From contig OX638377.1 of assembly GCA_951813615.1 (NCBI GenBank), forward strand, positions 1,860,001 through 1,924,000: a DNA stretch of 64,000 bases, read 5' to 3'. Position numbers and translations under genes: made by a program. The stretch is from an uncultured Latescibacterota bacterium (GTDB lineage Bacteria; Latescibacterota; UBA2968; UBA8231). Below the pieces are notes generated by a model. That model saw only the letters and a list, made by a program, of their open reading frames with translations. It did not search any database and was not told the origin of the DNA. Shown one piece after another: positions 55,976 through 64,000 of the stretch (its first letter is position 1; each line of letters opens with the position of its first letter).

Positions 55976-57439
55976 ATGCAGATCACTGCGCAGGTGAACT
56001 TCGGGAAAGATCTCGGGCAGAACCTAGGAACCGTGTTTGAAGCCCGAGACAGCGACGGTCAGGTGCTGCTTGGCGCGGGGTTCATGGGGCTTTTCAACAC
56101 GCACTTCCGCATGGACCGCTGGACGCTGCAGTTCTTCGTGCGTCACGATGGCGGAGAGGTGACGTACGAGAAGCTGCCGTTTCCATCCGACGACGGCGGC
56201 AACTATCTGTTCGACTTTGACGGCAAGGTTTACCAGTTCAGTAATCAGCTCGATCGCACTGCGCGATGGTACGATGATGAATCCAAGACTTGGGTTGTCG
56301 ATGAAAGGTTTGGCGTCAAGGAGACGACAAGCGGCGAGGGGATGATGCGCGTCGCTGGAAAACTGCTCCAGTTCAAGGGCGGCGAGGTATGGTCCGACGG
56401 CGCGAAGATCCTGATGCAGCCCGACGAGGGCCATTACCACCATTTCTATTACTCTCACGGCCACCTCGTCTTCTATCATAACAACGATCCCGCATGGAGC
56501 AAGCTTCATGCGGTCCCTTGGCAGCCGGGTGACGGTCCTCTCGATCTGGACAAGGCGATCACGCTGAATCTGCGCTATGCGGGTGAAACCTCTTTCTCTG
56601 CCGGGCAGTTGGGCGACGAGATCATTCAGTCCTCGAACGTCGGAGGAGTCTATGTCTTCGACGGCTCGGCGTGGAGGATCATTCGCCAGTCTCAGACGGG
56701 CGTCAGTCACCAGCTCTATTCGATGCTGAACTGGTACGATCTAATGCTGATCGGCCACTATCCGACCGGGAACCTCTTGGAATACGCGAAAAAGGGGATG
56801 GCGCTGCGGCACCTGGAGGATTGGCCGCCGGTAGTGCCCGGTGTTTCGACCGCCGTACGCGAGGCGCAGACAACCTGCTTGTTTGGAGGAGATATATACG
56901 TGGGGGTCTGGCCGTGGGCCGAGTTATGGCGCTACGATCACTACGGTGACGGATGGCACTTTGTCCGCAGGATGTTCGAGCATCCCGCAATCACGGACGA
57001 GATGAACCACCCTTGGGAAGACCGGGTTACTGGCTACAACGAGACGCACGGCGCAGAGCTCGTCTGGAACGACTGGGGTAATCGAATCACGGGTCTGGCC
57101 CCGATGGGTGACTCGCTCTTCATATCGACCAGCGCGAAGAGTTGTCCGGAACGGGACATGAGACTGGAGTTTCTGCACGACGACGAGGTCTGGAACGAGT
57201 ATCGGACGGTTCACCGGATGCGTAAGCTGGGATGCGCCGCAGGTCCAGTGGCCTGGCGAGAAGGGGAAACCACACTTGAGTTCATCGCTGATGGTGACCG
57301 GATTGTGATCGCCCAGGATGGTGCAGAGATCGCATCAGCGCCGGCCGACCCCAAAGTTGTCGCAAATGTGGAAACGGCTCGGATCGAATGGGGGAAGGGC
57401 ATGTACGGACCCTTTGCGGGAGCCGTGACGCCGCAGTGA
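55976..57439 (+). CDS. Conserved-looking hypothetical protein, probable beta-propeller
   Basis: A 487-residue protein without signal peptide or membrane helix. Repeated beta-rich segments each contain a WYD- or FDG-like turn (LFDFDGKVYQFSNQLDRTARWYDD, VYVFDGSAWRIIRQ, LWRYDHYGDGWHFVRRMFEH), suggesting a propeller. It ends with EIASAPADPKVVANVETARIEWGKGMYGPF, resembling a jelly-roll edge. I do not recognise the family. It follows the decayed glycosidase gene and is convergent with the acetoacetate-decarboxylase-like gene. Confidence 0.7.
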   Translation: MQITAQVNFGKDLGQNLGTVFEARDSDGQVLLGAGFMGLFNTHFRMDRWTLQFFVRHDGGEVTYEKLPFPSDDGGNYLFDFDGKVYQFSNQLDRTARWYDDESKTWVVDERFGVKETTSGEGMMRVAGKLLQFKGGEVWSDGAKILMQPDEGHYHHFYYSHGHLVFYHNNDPAWSKLHAVPWQPGDGPLDLDKAITLNLRYAGETSFSAGQLGDEIIQSSNVGGVYVFDGSAWRIIRQSQTGVSHQLYSMLNWYDLMLIGHYPTGNLLEYAKKGMALRHLEDWPPVVPGVSTAVREAQTTCLFGGDIYVGVWPWAELWRYDHYGDGWHFVRRMFEHPAITDEMNHPWEDRVTGYNETHGAELVWNDWGNRITGLAPMGDSLFISTSAKSCPERDMRLEFLHDDEVWNEYRTVHRMRKLGCAAGPVAWREGETTLEFIADGDRIVIAQDGAEIASAPADPKVVANVETARIEWGKGMYGPFAGAVTPQ

Positions 57440-57473
57440 TTTTCCTCTAGCCGTGAAAGCTTCGTCCGCAGCT

Positions 57474-58319
57474 CTACACCAGCATGCGCTGGTCGCTGAG
57501 ATCCTTGCTGCCTACAGTCTCGCTGATGGTGCCGCCGCGGAATTCCTTGATCTCTAGATTGTGGAACGCGTTGACGATCATGTACTGAGTTGGCATGTCC
57601 TCCCAGCGCGCCGGGTGAAACTCGACCGTCCCGTTGCCCTGCCACAGCCCGGTCAGGCGGCTGTTGTTGCCCTCCGCCGGGGTAAGGCAGGCGTAGGCTG
57701 CATCCGCTTCGCCCCAGTGGCCGGTGCGGGGGATGTACTTGTAATGGAGGTGCCCAGTTAGCACGCCGTCGGTGCGCGGCGCTGCCGGTGCTGGATAGTT
57801 AGCAGGTGCTACCTCGCGCATGTTGGTCAGTTTCATGTCCAAGAAGCGAAATCCCTGCCAGTTTGCTGTGACGTGGGTCTCGCCCCGGCACACGGCCGGT
57901 TCCGGCAGTTCGCAGTAGATCTTCGAGAATCCAAGCTGTTCCCGGCCGGTGAGGATCGGCTCGGTCATGTTCTCCCACAGGACAGTCAGAAACGGTCCCT
58001 CTGCGCGGTCGCGCTGGCCGGTGTAGGTCGCCGGAAAGGTCACGCCCATCATGTTGTAGCCGCGTCCGGCCAACCACTCGATCTCCTTCATGTGGGTCTG
58101 ATACACCGTCACCACCGGCTCGCCGTGCAGCGCGAATCCCTCCGGCAGTAACTCCTCGAGTTGTTCGGCATCGGTCAGGAAGCTGACTGAGTAGCTGGTG
58201 GACTTGGGGGTGTCGATGCAGGCATACTTCTTGCCGTCGGGGCTGCGCCGCGGTCCCGTCATCGGTCCGAAGTGAGTGGGCATGAGGTACATCACGCCCG
58301 GCTGAAATTGGTACGTCAC
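57474..58319 (-). CDS. Acetoacetate decarboxylase-like protein
   Basis: The 281-residue protein contains EPILTGREQLGFSKIYCELPEP, which matches the GRExxGxPK region of acetoacetate decarboxylases where the Schiff-base Lys lies, and earlier VVTVYQTHMKEIEWLAGRGYNMMGV. The family includes decarboxylases and related Schiff-base enzymes acting on beta-keto acids. The paired-Lys context of true ADC (PKK) is only partly kept (FSKI), so the substrate may differ. It is followed at about 110 bp by the PhyH gene in divergent reading order on the same strand. Confidence 0.72.
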   Translation of the reverse strand: MTYQFQPGVMYLMPTHFGPMTGPRRSPDGKKYACIDTPKSTSYSVSFLTDAEQLEELLPEGFALHGEPVVTVYQTHMKEIEWLAGRGYNMMGVTFPATYTGQRDRAEGPFLTVLWENMTEPILTGREQLGFSKIYCELPEPAVCRGETHVTANWQGFRFLDMKLTNMREVAPANYPAPAAPRTDGVLTGHLHYKYIPRTGHWGEADAAYACLTPAEGNNSRLTGLWQGNGTVEFHPARWEDMPTQYMIVNAFHNLEIKEFRGGTISETVGSKDLSDQRMLV

Positions 58320-58430
58320 TAATGATCTCCTCTTTGGACTTGATTGGTGTTGTCTTGGTTCAAGCTGTCGCTATAGCCGTACATTATCTGCGGTAATTTG
58401 TGCCGGGTGAGTGAGGCAACGAATAGACAC

Positions 58431-59252
58431 TTATCCATAGGCCATTTCGGGGTGTTTCCCGAGAATGCGCAGGAGGCGTTCGTCGGCGCCTTCGAGGACA
58501 TAATCGGGCAGGTGATAGTTGAGATAGGGCCAGAATCGCTGGGCGACGAAGCGCTGACCATAGACTTGGTAAAAGAGATAGCGGACGCGATCCGATGTAT
58601 TGGGGGCACCGCGATGCCAGGTTTGGCTGCTGAGGAGGTAGAGGTCTCCCGCTTGCATGAGCAGGGAGGTGGGGCCTTGGCCGTCGAAGGTTGGATTTTC
58701 TGGATCGTTGGGTTGTCTGCCCGCATAGTGGCTGCCCGGCACGAATTGGCTGGGGCCATACTGGTCTTCGTCTTGGTCTGTCAGGGCGATCTGGAATGAC
58801 ATGCGAAAAACGGGCATCTGCAGACGTCGGTCATGGCTGCTGATATTGTCGTCCGCAATTGGAAATTCTAGGCTATCATCTACGTGAAAGCGGTTAATGC
58901 CCATATCCTTGCGGTTCAAGATGCATCCCTGCGCCATGCAGTGGCACTGTGGGCCGAGGGCTGTTTCGGCAATAGAGATGATAGGCTCGCGCACGAGCAG
59001 GTCGCGGAACATCCGGTCGCATTCAAATAGCCGATGGACGACGATGGGCGCTTTGCCATCGAGTTGTGGCCTTATTTTTACATTCCGCATTTCGGTGAAA
59101 TAGGGTTCGGCGAAGATCTGGTCGACGCGTCGGCATATCTGCTCGCATTCTTCCCGGGATAAGACGTTGCGGATGATGGTCGCACCGTTTTGGTAAAAAT
59201 CTTCGAGAATCGGCGCTAGTTCTTCTTCTGTAAAGGGTTCGTGCAGTGACAT
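58431..59252 (-). CDS. Phytanoyl-CoA dioxygenase family protein
   Basis: The 273-residue PhyH oxygenase has the complete triad: HxD in NRFHVDDSLEF and the distal His in QTWHRGAPNTSDRVRY, with the following Arg for 2-oxoglutarate. SQFVPGSHYAGRQP and LLMQAGDLYLLSS are core strands. It starts FTEEELAPILEDFYQNGATIIRNVLS, a normal N-terminus. It lies 30 bp downstream of VapC on the same strand, but read-through from the toxin-antitoxin genes is not certain. Confidence 0.87.
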   Translation of the reverse strand: MSLHEPFTEEELAPILEDFYQNGATIIRNVLSREECEQICRRVDQIFAEPYFTEMRNVKIRPQLDGKAPIVVHRLFECDRMFRDLLVREPIISIAETALGPQCHCMAQGCILNRKDMGINRFHVDDSLEFPIADDNISSHDRRLQMPVFRMSFQIALTDQDEDQYGPSQFVPGSHYAGRQPNDPENPTFDGQGPTSLLMQAGDLYLLSSQTWHRGAPNTSDRVRYLFYQVYGQRFVAQRFWPYLNYHLPDYVLEGADERLLRILGKHPEMAYG

Positions 59253-59282
59253 GGAATATTCCTTGCTATAGACTGAATTTTT

Positions 59283-59678
59283 TCAAAGCACTTCAAATCG
59301 CACATCGCCTTTTAAAGCGCGATCAAAACTTAGCGTTTTTTCGCACCCGGACTTTTCGCCCGCGCGCCCAATCACATAGTCGGCAAAGTCGCCCCTACCC
59401 TTTTTGTAATCGCCCAGCCCCTGCCAGAGCAGGTCTTTGTCCACAAAATGAAATGAGCGCGTCTGCAGAATGCCCTCCAGCGCGTCGCCAATCTGCGCCC
59501 GGCTGTATCCATAGGCCCGATCGAGCACCCATACTAGTTCGCAGACGACGACATCGGCAATAAAATAGATCTCGCCCGCATCCGATCCCGCTTCGATCTC
59601 TTTTCCCGCGCGCCGCGCCTGTGCCGCATCGTCCTGCACTAGATAGCGCACCAGCACATTGGTATCTAGCCCCCTCAC
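59283..59678 (-). CDS. vapC: PIN-domain ribonuclease toxin (VapC family)
   Basis: The 131-residue PIN-domain protein has its acidic residues in place: Asp5 in MRGLDTNVLVRYLVQDD, Glu in IADVVVCELVWVL (about 47), Asp residues in RGDFADYVIG and Asp in LSFDRAL. These coordinate Mg2+ for RNA cleavage. It overlaps the antitoxin gene by 4 bp (59675-59678), the usual translational coupling of VapBC. Predicted targets are tRNA or rRNA; the specificity is unknown. Confidence 0.9.
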   Translation of the reverse strand: MRGLDTNVLVRYLVQDDAAQARRAGKEIEAGSDAGEIYFIADVVVCELVWVLDRAYGYSRAQIGDALEGILQTRSFHFVDKDLLWQGLGDYKKGRGDFADYVIGRAGEKSGCEKTLSFDRALKGDVRFEVL

Positions 59679-59917
59679 AGCGCTTTTCCCGCGCCCTCGC
59701 GCACCGCGCGATCCATTTCCTCTAGCGATACGGCCTTCTTGGGTTTCGGCAGGATATTCTTTAGGTCTCGCACATCCCGGGTGGCCGGTCTGACGACCAC
59801 TTCGCCATCGTCTTGGATGATAAAATCCACGCTGTCGCCCTGCTGTAGGTGCAGGTGCTGGCGTATGGCTTGGGGAATGACCAGTTGTCCTTTGGAGGTT
59901 AGTTTGGCGACGGCCAT
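59675..59917 (-). CDS. vapB: AbrB/SpoVT-type antitoxin (VapB family)
   Basis: The 80-residue protein begins with a swapped-hairpin AbrB domain (AVAKLTSKGQLVIPQAIRQHLHLQQGDSVDFIIQDDGEVVVRP) and ends in a flexible tail (LEEMDRAVREGAGKAL) that probably wraps the toxin. AAGGAT precedes the ATG. It probably represses its own promoter as a complex with VapC, as is usual for the family. Confidence 0.9.
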   Translation of the reverse strand: MAVAKLTSKGQLVIPQAIRQHLHLQQGDSVDFIIQDDGEVVVRPATRDVRDLKNILPKPKKAVSLEEMDRAVREGAGKAL

Positions 59918-60239
59918 CGCGTGATCCTTTCGTTGATTCCTACTTTTTTGAAGACTCCAACTTTATAGTAAGAATCTAGCGAACTCTTCATACTTTGCCA
60001 ATATGTACTCTAAGCGGTTTCTAAAAAGTAGTCGGATTCTAATTCGAGAAAGCTTGCAGCAACTCCCGGAATTGTATAGGAATTATAAAGGGCCTTTCAG
60101 GGAACAGGTCAAGCGGTGTCGGCGTCTTTGGAGCGGCTTGGTTGTGCGTTGCGGCGCTCTTGGTTCAGGTGCTGGTCCTGCTAGAGGGCGGCCCGCTGGC
60201 GGTCAGGGCTTGTTTTCGTCGAGATTCATAGGAGGAAAA
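59918..60239. other. Intergenic region between vapB and the SIMPL gene
   Basis: This stretch contains the divergent promoter area. It is AT-rich near vapB and GC-rich near the SIMPL gene. A frame open from 60003 joins the SIMPL frame but has no recognisable domain and no good ribosome-binding site. No RNA gene or clear operator was seen; a vapBC operator is expected near 59930 but is not identifiable by eye. Confidence 0.4.
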
Positions 60240-60980
60240 ATGAAAAGGTGTAATTATTGGTCTTTAACGGTCGGCACATTGCTGATTCTAACCCTCACTG
60301 CCTGTGATGTGAATATTGCCTCGGAGGTATTATCGTCTTCAACAACGGACCGAACTATCCATGTAACCGGGAGCGGTTCAGTTACTGGTGAACCAGATAT
60401 TGCAACGCTCGATGTAGGTGTGTCTGTTGAGAAAGAGTCCGTTGCTGAGGCACGTGAAGAAGCTGCGGGTGCAATGACCGCGTTAATAGCTGCTCTGCAA
60501 GCAAACAACGTTGATGAAAAAGACGTTAAAACGGAGAATTTCAGTATCCATCCGCAGTATGACTATACAGACGACGGACGCGTACTTCGTGGTTATAGAG
60601 TAAACAACACCGTTCGAGCGAAGGTCCGAGACTTGGCGACTCTCAGTGATGTCATAGATGATGCCGCCGCAGCGGGAGGGAATAGCATTGTTATTAACTC
60701 GATCCAATTTATGATCGATGACACCACACCATTGCAAACCCAGGCGCGTAGTTTGGCGGTAAAGGATGCTGAAGCGAAAGCGCAAACTTTAGCGAAAGCA
60801 AGTGGCGTAAGGCTAGGGGAACCTGTTACTATCACTGAAAACACCTATTTCGAAGGTCCGCCAATCCCGTTTGCGACTGCGGAAGCCTCCTTCGATGACG
60901 CCGCGCGTTCTTCCACTCCCATTGCCCCAGGTGAACTCGCTGTCACCGTGACTGTCACGGTGGTATATGAGATTGAGTGA
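60240..60980 (+). CDS. SIMPL-domain (DUF541) lipoprotein
   Basis: ATG 60240 follows an excellent AGGAGG; the 246-residue product has a lipobox (LILTLTACDVN). The remaining sequence matches SIMPL/DUF541 proteins: IHVTGSGSVTGEPDIATLDVGVSVEKESVAEAREEAAGAM, then GYRVNNTVRAKVRDLATLSDVIDDAAAAGGNSI and VKDAEAKAQTLAKASGVRLG. Members form periplasmic ring assemblies in some bacteria and affect stress tolerance; the function is not settled. It is convergent with the AstE/AspA-like gene. Confidence 0.9.
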   Translation: MKRCNYWSLTVGTLLILTLTACDVNIASEVLSSSTTDRTIHVTGSGSVTGEPDIATLDVGVSVEKESVAEAREEAAGAMTALIAALQANNVDEKDVKTENFSIHPQYDYTDDGRVLRGYRVNNTVRAKVRDLATLSDVIDDAAAAGGNSIVINSIQFMIDDTTPLQTQARSLAVKDAEAKAQTLAKASGVRLGEPVTITENTYFEGPPIPFATAEASFDDAARSSTPIAPGELAVTVTVTVVYEIE

Positions 60981-60989
60981 GGTTTAGGG

Positions 60990-61988
60990 TCAGTCGTTTA
61001 CCGGGGCTGCTAAATGGGCGACGCAGTCTCCAGCTTCTACCCTGCCCGAGTGCCGTTTGCAGACCACCGTACCCTCGCTTCGGAAAGTGACGGACACGGG
61101 GGGCCGCGAAGGATTCTCTGGAAACAGAACCTGACCGCACAGATCGCCGACACTCACCTCGTCGCCCAGATCGGTGGCCGGAGCGAACAGGCCTGGTTCC
61201 GGTGCATAAGCGTACGCGTCGGGGCCGAAGATGTGGAGGACCTGAGGCAGTTCAAGGTCATCCGGCAGCGTGCCCTTAACTCCCAGAGCTGCCAGCAATC
61301 GGTCAACCGCCTGTTGCACCAGCTTTACCCCGGACCGCGATACGCTACCCGTGCCGCCGTATTCCCCGCCCAGAGAGATCACGCCCTGCCGGATGGCGGC
61401 ATCGGGTAGTCCTCCCTTATCCGTGCGGTTCTCGAAAACCATGACGTGCGGTACCCCCAGCTTGGAAACCAAATCTAGGCTTAGGCGCTTGTGCTCAGAG
61501 GACGCGTCCGGGCCGAAGTGGGTGCTGGCGTGCGGTCGGTAGTCTAGGGAAGCCCCGCCGCCGTGGAAGTCGGCTATCACTTCAACCCGAGGCAGCAGAT
61601 GTTGTTCGACATAGTCCGCAATTTTCCACGTCGGCCCGCCCCCAGGGTCGCCTGGGAAGGTCCTGTTCAAATTCCCGTCGTCCAGTGGGCTAACCCGCGT
61701 TGCCGCTAGTACGGCTGGCTGATTCAGTGCCGGTATGATGATGAGGCCGCCGCGGATTTGCTCGGGCTGCACCTCTTGGATCAAGCGCGTCAGGACCACT
61801 TGGCCTTCGTACTCATCGCCGTGGTTGCCGGCTGTCAGCAGGACCTGCGGCCCGGAGCCATTGCGAATGACGGCGACCGGGATGGGCAGTACTCCGTAGG
61901 CGCTGCGAGTGACCGAATGCGGCACGTGCAACCAGCCGATTTGCTTGCCATCGCGGTCAAAGTCAACGGTGGAGATTATTTGTGTCAT
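60990..61988 (-). CDS. Succinylglutamate desuccinylase/aspartoacylase-type zinc deacylase
   Basis: The 332-residue M14-like protein has zinc and catalytic motifs TAGNHGDEYEGQ (His and Glu ligands), VIADFHGGGA (third His) and LGGEYGGTG (general base Glu), with NLNRTFPGDP for substrate carboxylate binding. This pattern fits AstE/AspA and the DoeB-type N-acetyl-diaminobutyrate deacetylases. It probably removes an acyl group from an N-acyl amino acid. It lies 72 bp upstream-facing from the beta-helix gene on the same strand. Confidence 0.88.
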   Translation of the reverse strand: MTQIISTVDFDRDGKQIGWLHVPHSVTRSAYGVLPIPVAVIRNGSGPQVLLTAGNHGDEYEGQVVLTRLIQEVQPEQIRGGLIIIPALNQPAVLAATRVSPLDDGNLNRTFPGDPGGGPTWKIADYVEQHLLPRVEVIADFHGGGASLDYRPHASTHFGPDASSEHKRLSLDLVSKLGVPHVMVFENRTDKGGLPDAAIRQGVISLGGEYGGTGSVSRSGVKLVQQAVDRLLAALGVKGTLPDDLELPQVLHIFGPDAYAYAPEPGLFAPATDLGDEVSVGDLCGQVLFPENPSRPPVSVTFRSEGTVVCKRHSGRVEAGDCVAHLAAPVND

Positions 61989-62060
61989 GGGATTTATTTA
62001 GAATGTTTTCCAACCCATCATCGCAAACCTGTGCAACGCCCCGAACTTGGTGCCGCGCCG

Positions 62061-64000
62061 TCAGTCGAGGCGGGGCAGATCTCGGCCTTCGGGTACCACT
62101 GCGGCCGCACTCTTCAGGGCCGTCACGTTGGAGAGATCGTTGGCGGGGACGGCGGTGAGTTCGCCGGGGGCGAGGGGAGCCATTGGTTCCACCTGCACGC
62201 CTGCACGCCAGTCGTGGTCGAGGTTGGAGAGCACGGCGAAGACGACGTTATTTCCCTGTCGTAGCAGCGTCGAGCCCCACTGGTTGAAACGCCAGGGCGT
62301 GCCGATCTGCTGCCCGTTGACGTAGAGCAGGACCCCATCCGTGGGGGTCATACCGGTATAGGTGATCATCGCCGGAATGTCCCGGGCTGCGCGCACGCTG
62401 GCTACGGCGTAGGCGACGGCCCGATCCGCGTCCGCAAAATGGGCGGTTAGATTGAGCCTCCCGTCGGCGGTAGTGCGGATCGGTTTCCAGCCCTGCACGC
62501 CGTTCCGGGTTTCGTAGCGGGCGGTCACGTTTAGCTTCAACTCCGGGGGATGTACGGTTGTGTCGATGACCTCGCCGCTCTCGTTCTCGAAGGGCCCCAC
62601 GATGAGCCAGTCGGTGACAGTGAGCCGCGACGGTCCGGCGTGGTTGGTGAACGACAACCGCCAGCCGTCGCCGCGCACGTCGCAGGTGAAGGGAAGGTCG
62701 AAGGGGCCGGCCACTTTTCGGGGGACGGTGGTTTGCAGGGCAAAGCTGCCGATTTCGCCCGGCTCGATCTCTTGGGCCGGGCCCGATGCGACTGTCCACC
62801 CGGGGAACGGATTGACGCGCAGCGCGACCGACACCGGCAGCGACCATGAGGGGATGGATACCTGCGCGGGTACGGAGGTCGCCTGGGCCGTCGTCGCGGC
62901 GGTGGAGAGGGCTTCCGTGTCAACCGCGACATCGATGCCCAGCAGGGTCCGCATCAAGTCGGCGGTGTATTCCTTTGGACCGTCGGACGCTAGTGCAGCG
63001 ACCGCTTCTGCGAGGGAGGCTCTGGCTTTTGTAGCCGTGGACTTGGACGCTAGGTCGCCTCCAACGGCAAGCGTTTTGAGCTCGCGCTGGATTTGAGTCC
63101 AGGCGGCGGGTGCCTCTGCGCCGAGTTGCGCTTGGGCACCGGACAGGGCGGCGAGTACGCAATCGGCTGGATGGGTGACGGCGCGCTCGATGGCACCGGT
63201 CATGGGTTGGAGGACGTTGTCGAAGCGATTGCCCCGCAGGATCACGCCCTCGGCGCGAGTATCCACGTACAGCCCGACGTCGGCGTTCTCGACCAAGCAG
63301 TTCTCGATGAGGATGTTGTCGGCGATGCCGTCGCCGAGCACCTCGATGCGGGCATTGTTGCGCAGAATGCAGCGCCGAGCCAGACAGGTGCGGGTAAAGG
63401 AATAGTCCGTCTCCGAGTGCCCGCGGTCGCGGATGGCCAGATGTGAGTCGAGCGACGGGATCTCATTCATGGGGCCGCGGTAGGCATTCCCTTCGAGGAT
63501 TTCATCGTCGAAATACTGGATGTACCAAGAGGGTTCGGGCCCGCCGCCCTTCCACATGCCGAAGTTGTGGAAGCCGCCGGCCCGGGCGCTCGTATTGCTT
63601 GCTACGATCCCTTCGATGAGGGAGCCGTAGAGTTGCAGAGCAATGGTTGCGTCCTCGATGCGGTTGCCGACGAACAGGTGGCGCTCGCGGAAATAGGAGA
63701 TCGCGATCAGGGAGTTGTCGTCCGGCTCGATGGTCCAGGGCCGATCTACTTCGACGGTCCTGTCGTCGATGTGGCGGATGCGCCGTAGCTGGCCCGCGCC
63801 CCGGCCGGCCAAGACCATGATGCCGCCGTTGATCCAGTGAGCAGCGCCGTTGCGCCAAGTCATGCTCTCATCGGCGAGCACGAGGCGGGTACCTACCACG
63901 TTCGTTACGGCACCACGATAGGTGTGGGCACCGCCGTCGAGGGTCATGGCCTCGCGGTCGTGGGCGAAGTTGCGCTCTAGGCGGTTGTTGGCGAAGTAGA
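62061..64000 (-). CDS. Parallel beta-helix protein, 5'-truncated by window edge
   Basis: The frame is open through the right edge (the codons before the ATG at 63947 read NNRLERNFAHDREA), so the gene begins outside the window. Visible residues up to about 320 form right-handed beta-helix rungs (HLFVGNRIEDATIALQLYGSLIEGIVASN, CILRNNARIEVLGDGIADNILIENCLVENADVGLYVDTRAEGVILRGNRFDNV), as in pectate-lyase-like and DUF1565/NosD proteins. A helical linker and C-terminal beta-sandwich regions follow (WSLPVSVALRVNPFPGW, WLIVGPFENESG, GVLLYVNGQQIGTPWRFNQWG). It is probably a polysaccharide lyase, epimerase or binding protein; no catalytic residues can be assigned. Confidence 0.78.
   Translation of the reverse strand, partial: YFANNRLERNFAHDREAMTLDGGAHTYRGAVTNVVGTRLVLADESMTWRNGAAHWINGGIMVLAGRGAGQLRRIRHIDDRTVEVDRPWTIEPDDNSLIAISYFRERHLFVGNRIEDATIALQLYGSLIEGIVASNTSARAGGFHNFGMWKGGGPEPSWYIQYFDDEILEGNAYRGPMNEIPSLDSHLAIRDRGHSETDYSFTRTCLARRCILRNNARIEVLGDGIADNILIENCLVENADVGLYVDTRAEGVILRGNRFDNVLQPMTGAIERAVTHPADCVLAALSGAQAQLGAEAPAAWTQIQRELKTLAVGGDLASKSTATKARASLAEAVAALASDGPKEYTADLMRTLLGIDVAVDTEALSTAATTAQATSVPAQVSIPSWSLPVSVALRVNPFPGWTVASGPAQEIEPGEIGSFALQTTVPRKVAGPFDLPFTCDVRGDGWRLSFTNHAGPSRLTVTDWLIVGPFENESGEVIDTTVHPPELKLNVTARYETRNGVQGWKPIRTTADGRLNLTAHFADADRAVAYAVASVRAARDIPAMITYTGMTPTDGVLLYVNGQQIGTPWRFNQWGSTLLRQGNNVVFAVLSNLDHDWRAGVQVEPMAPLAPGELTAVPANDLSNVTALKSAAAVVPEGRDLPRLD

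Noticed and set aside
60003..60239. N-terminal extension of the SIMPL protein
   Set aside because: The strong AGGAGG and lipobox place the start at 60240.
1..64000. tRNA, rRNA, riboswitch or replication-origin signals
   Set aside because: None could be supported by eye; intergenic gaps are short and those longer than 300 bp are described above.

Overview
The window looks like a chromosome segment of an uncultured bacterium of the FCB superphylum, most likely Latescibacterota or a Poribacteria-like lineage. No rRNA or other marker gene is present, so this rests on gene content. Three secreted proteins end in FlgD-like or gliding-motility-type C-terminal sorting domains. There are five Fe(II)/2-oxoglutarate or phytanoyl-CoA-type oxygenases, two Gfo/Idh/MocA oxidoreductases, an atypical sulfatase, a glucarate-dehydratase-like enolase, a DUF2088 protein and several polysaccharide-active enzymes. 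Such a mix is typical of marine or sponge-associated scavengers of sugars and small organic molecules.

Layout. 1-4500 is a rearranged zone: the 3' part of a GH29-like fucosidase, a decayed sorting-domain gene, an OLD-family nuclease, a truncated AlbA_2-type gene, a 115-bp element with 12-bp inverted ends, and the shrunken remains of a mannonate dehydratase/sodium symporter operon. A perfect 37-bp direct repeat flanks the nuclease segment. 4504-22369 holds secreted discoidin and sugar-dehydrogenase proteins, hydrolases, a Gfo/Idh enzyme, a three-gene oxygenase/aminotransferase/aminotransferase operon, a GH32 enzyme, a rhamnogalacturonan-lyase-like protein, a TIGR01777 epimerase, a sulfatase-fold enzyme with Thr instead of Cys, and a zinc-ribbon protein.

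23945-36248 is the most notable part: a self-contained sigma-54 circuit. One 1035-residue protein joins a two-component-regulator-type beta-propeller and Y_Y_Y domain directly to a sigma-54 AAA+ activator domain and a Fis-type HTH. Directly downstream are two 14-bp palindromes, then a hairpin terminator and a near-consensus -24/-12 promoter in front of two tandem TolB-like secreted propellers. The same cassette recurs after them with three palindromes, a terminator and a -24/-12 promoter, in front of an operon of two TlpA-like thioredoxin proteins carrying an unfamiliar internal repeat, an FG-GAP/sorting-domain protein between them, and a small STAS-like protein. The palindromes are spaced exactly 21 bp apart, and the last one lies exactly 137 bp from the -24 GG in both cassettes.

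36249-49443 has a D-threonine-aldolase-like enzyme, an IS5-family element with matching ends and target duplication, a lipoprotein combining two kinds of leucine-rich repeats with an HExxH metallopeptidase, and a long leftward run: kelch protein, PhyH, acyltransferase, Fe-dependent alcohol dehydrogenase, DUF2088 protein, D12 adenine methylase and a small putative PD-(D/E)XK protein. 49444-64000 carries a candidate structured RNA in front of a zinc-ribbon/HEPN-like gene, more PhyH, enolase, Gfo/Idh, luciferase-like and acetoacetate-decarboxylase-like genes, a decayed gene, a VapBC toxin-antitoxin pair, a SIMPL lipoprotein, an AstE/AspA-like deacylase, and a beta-helix protein running off the right edge. 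No tRNA, rRNA or CRISPR array was seen.
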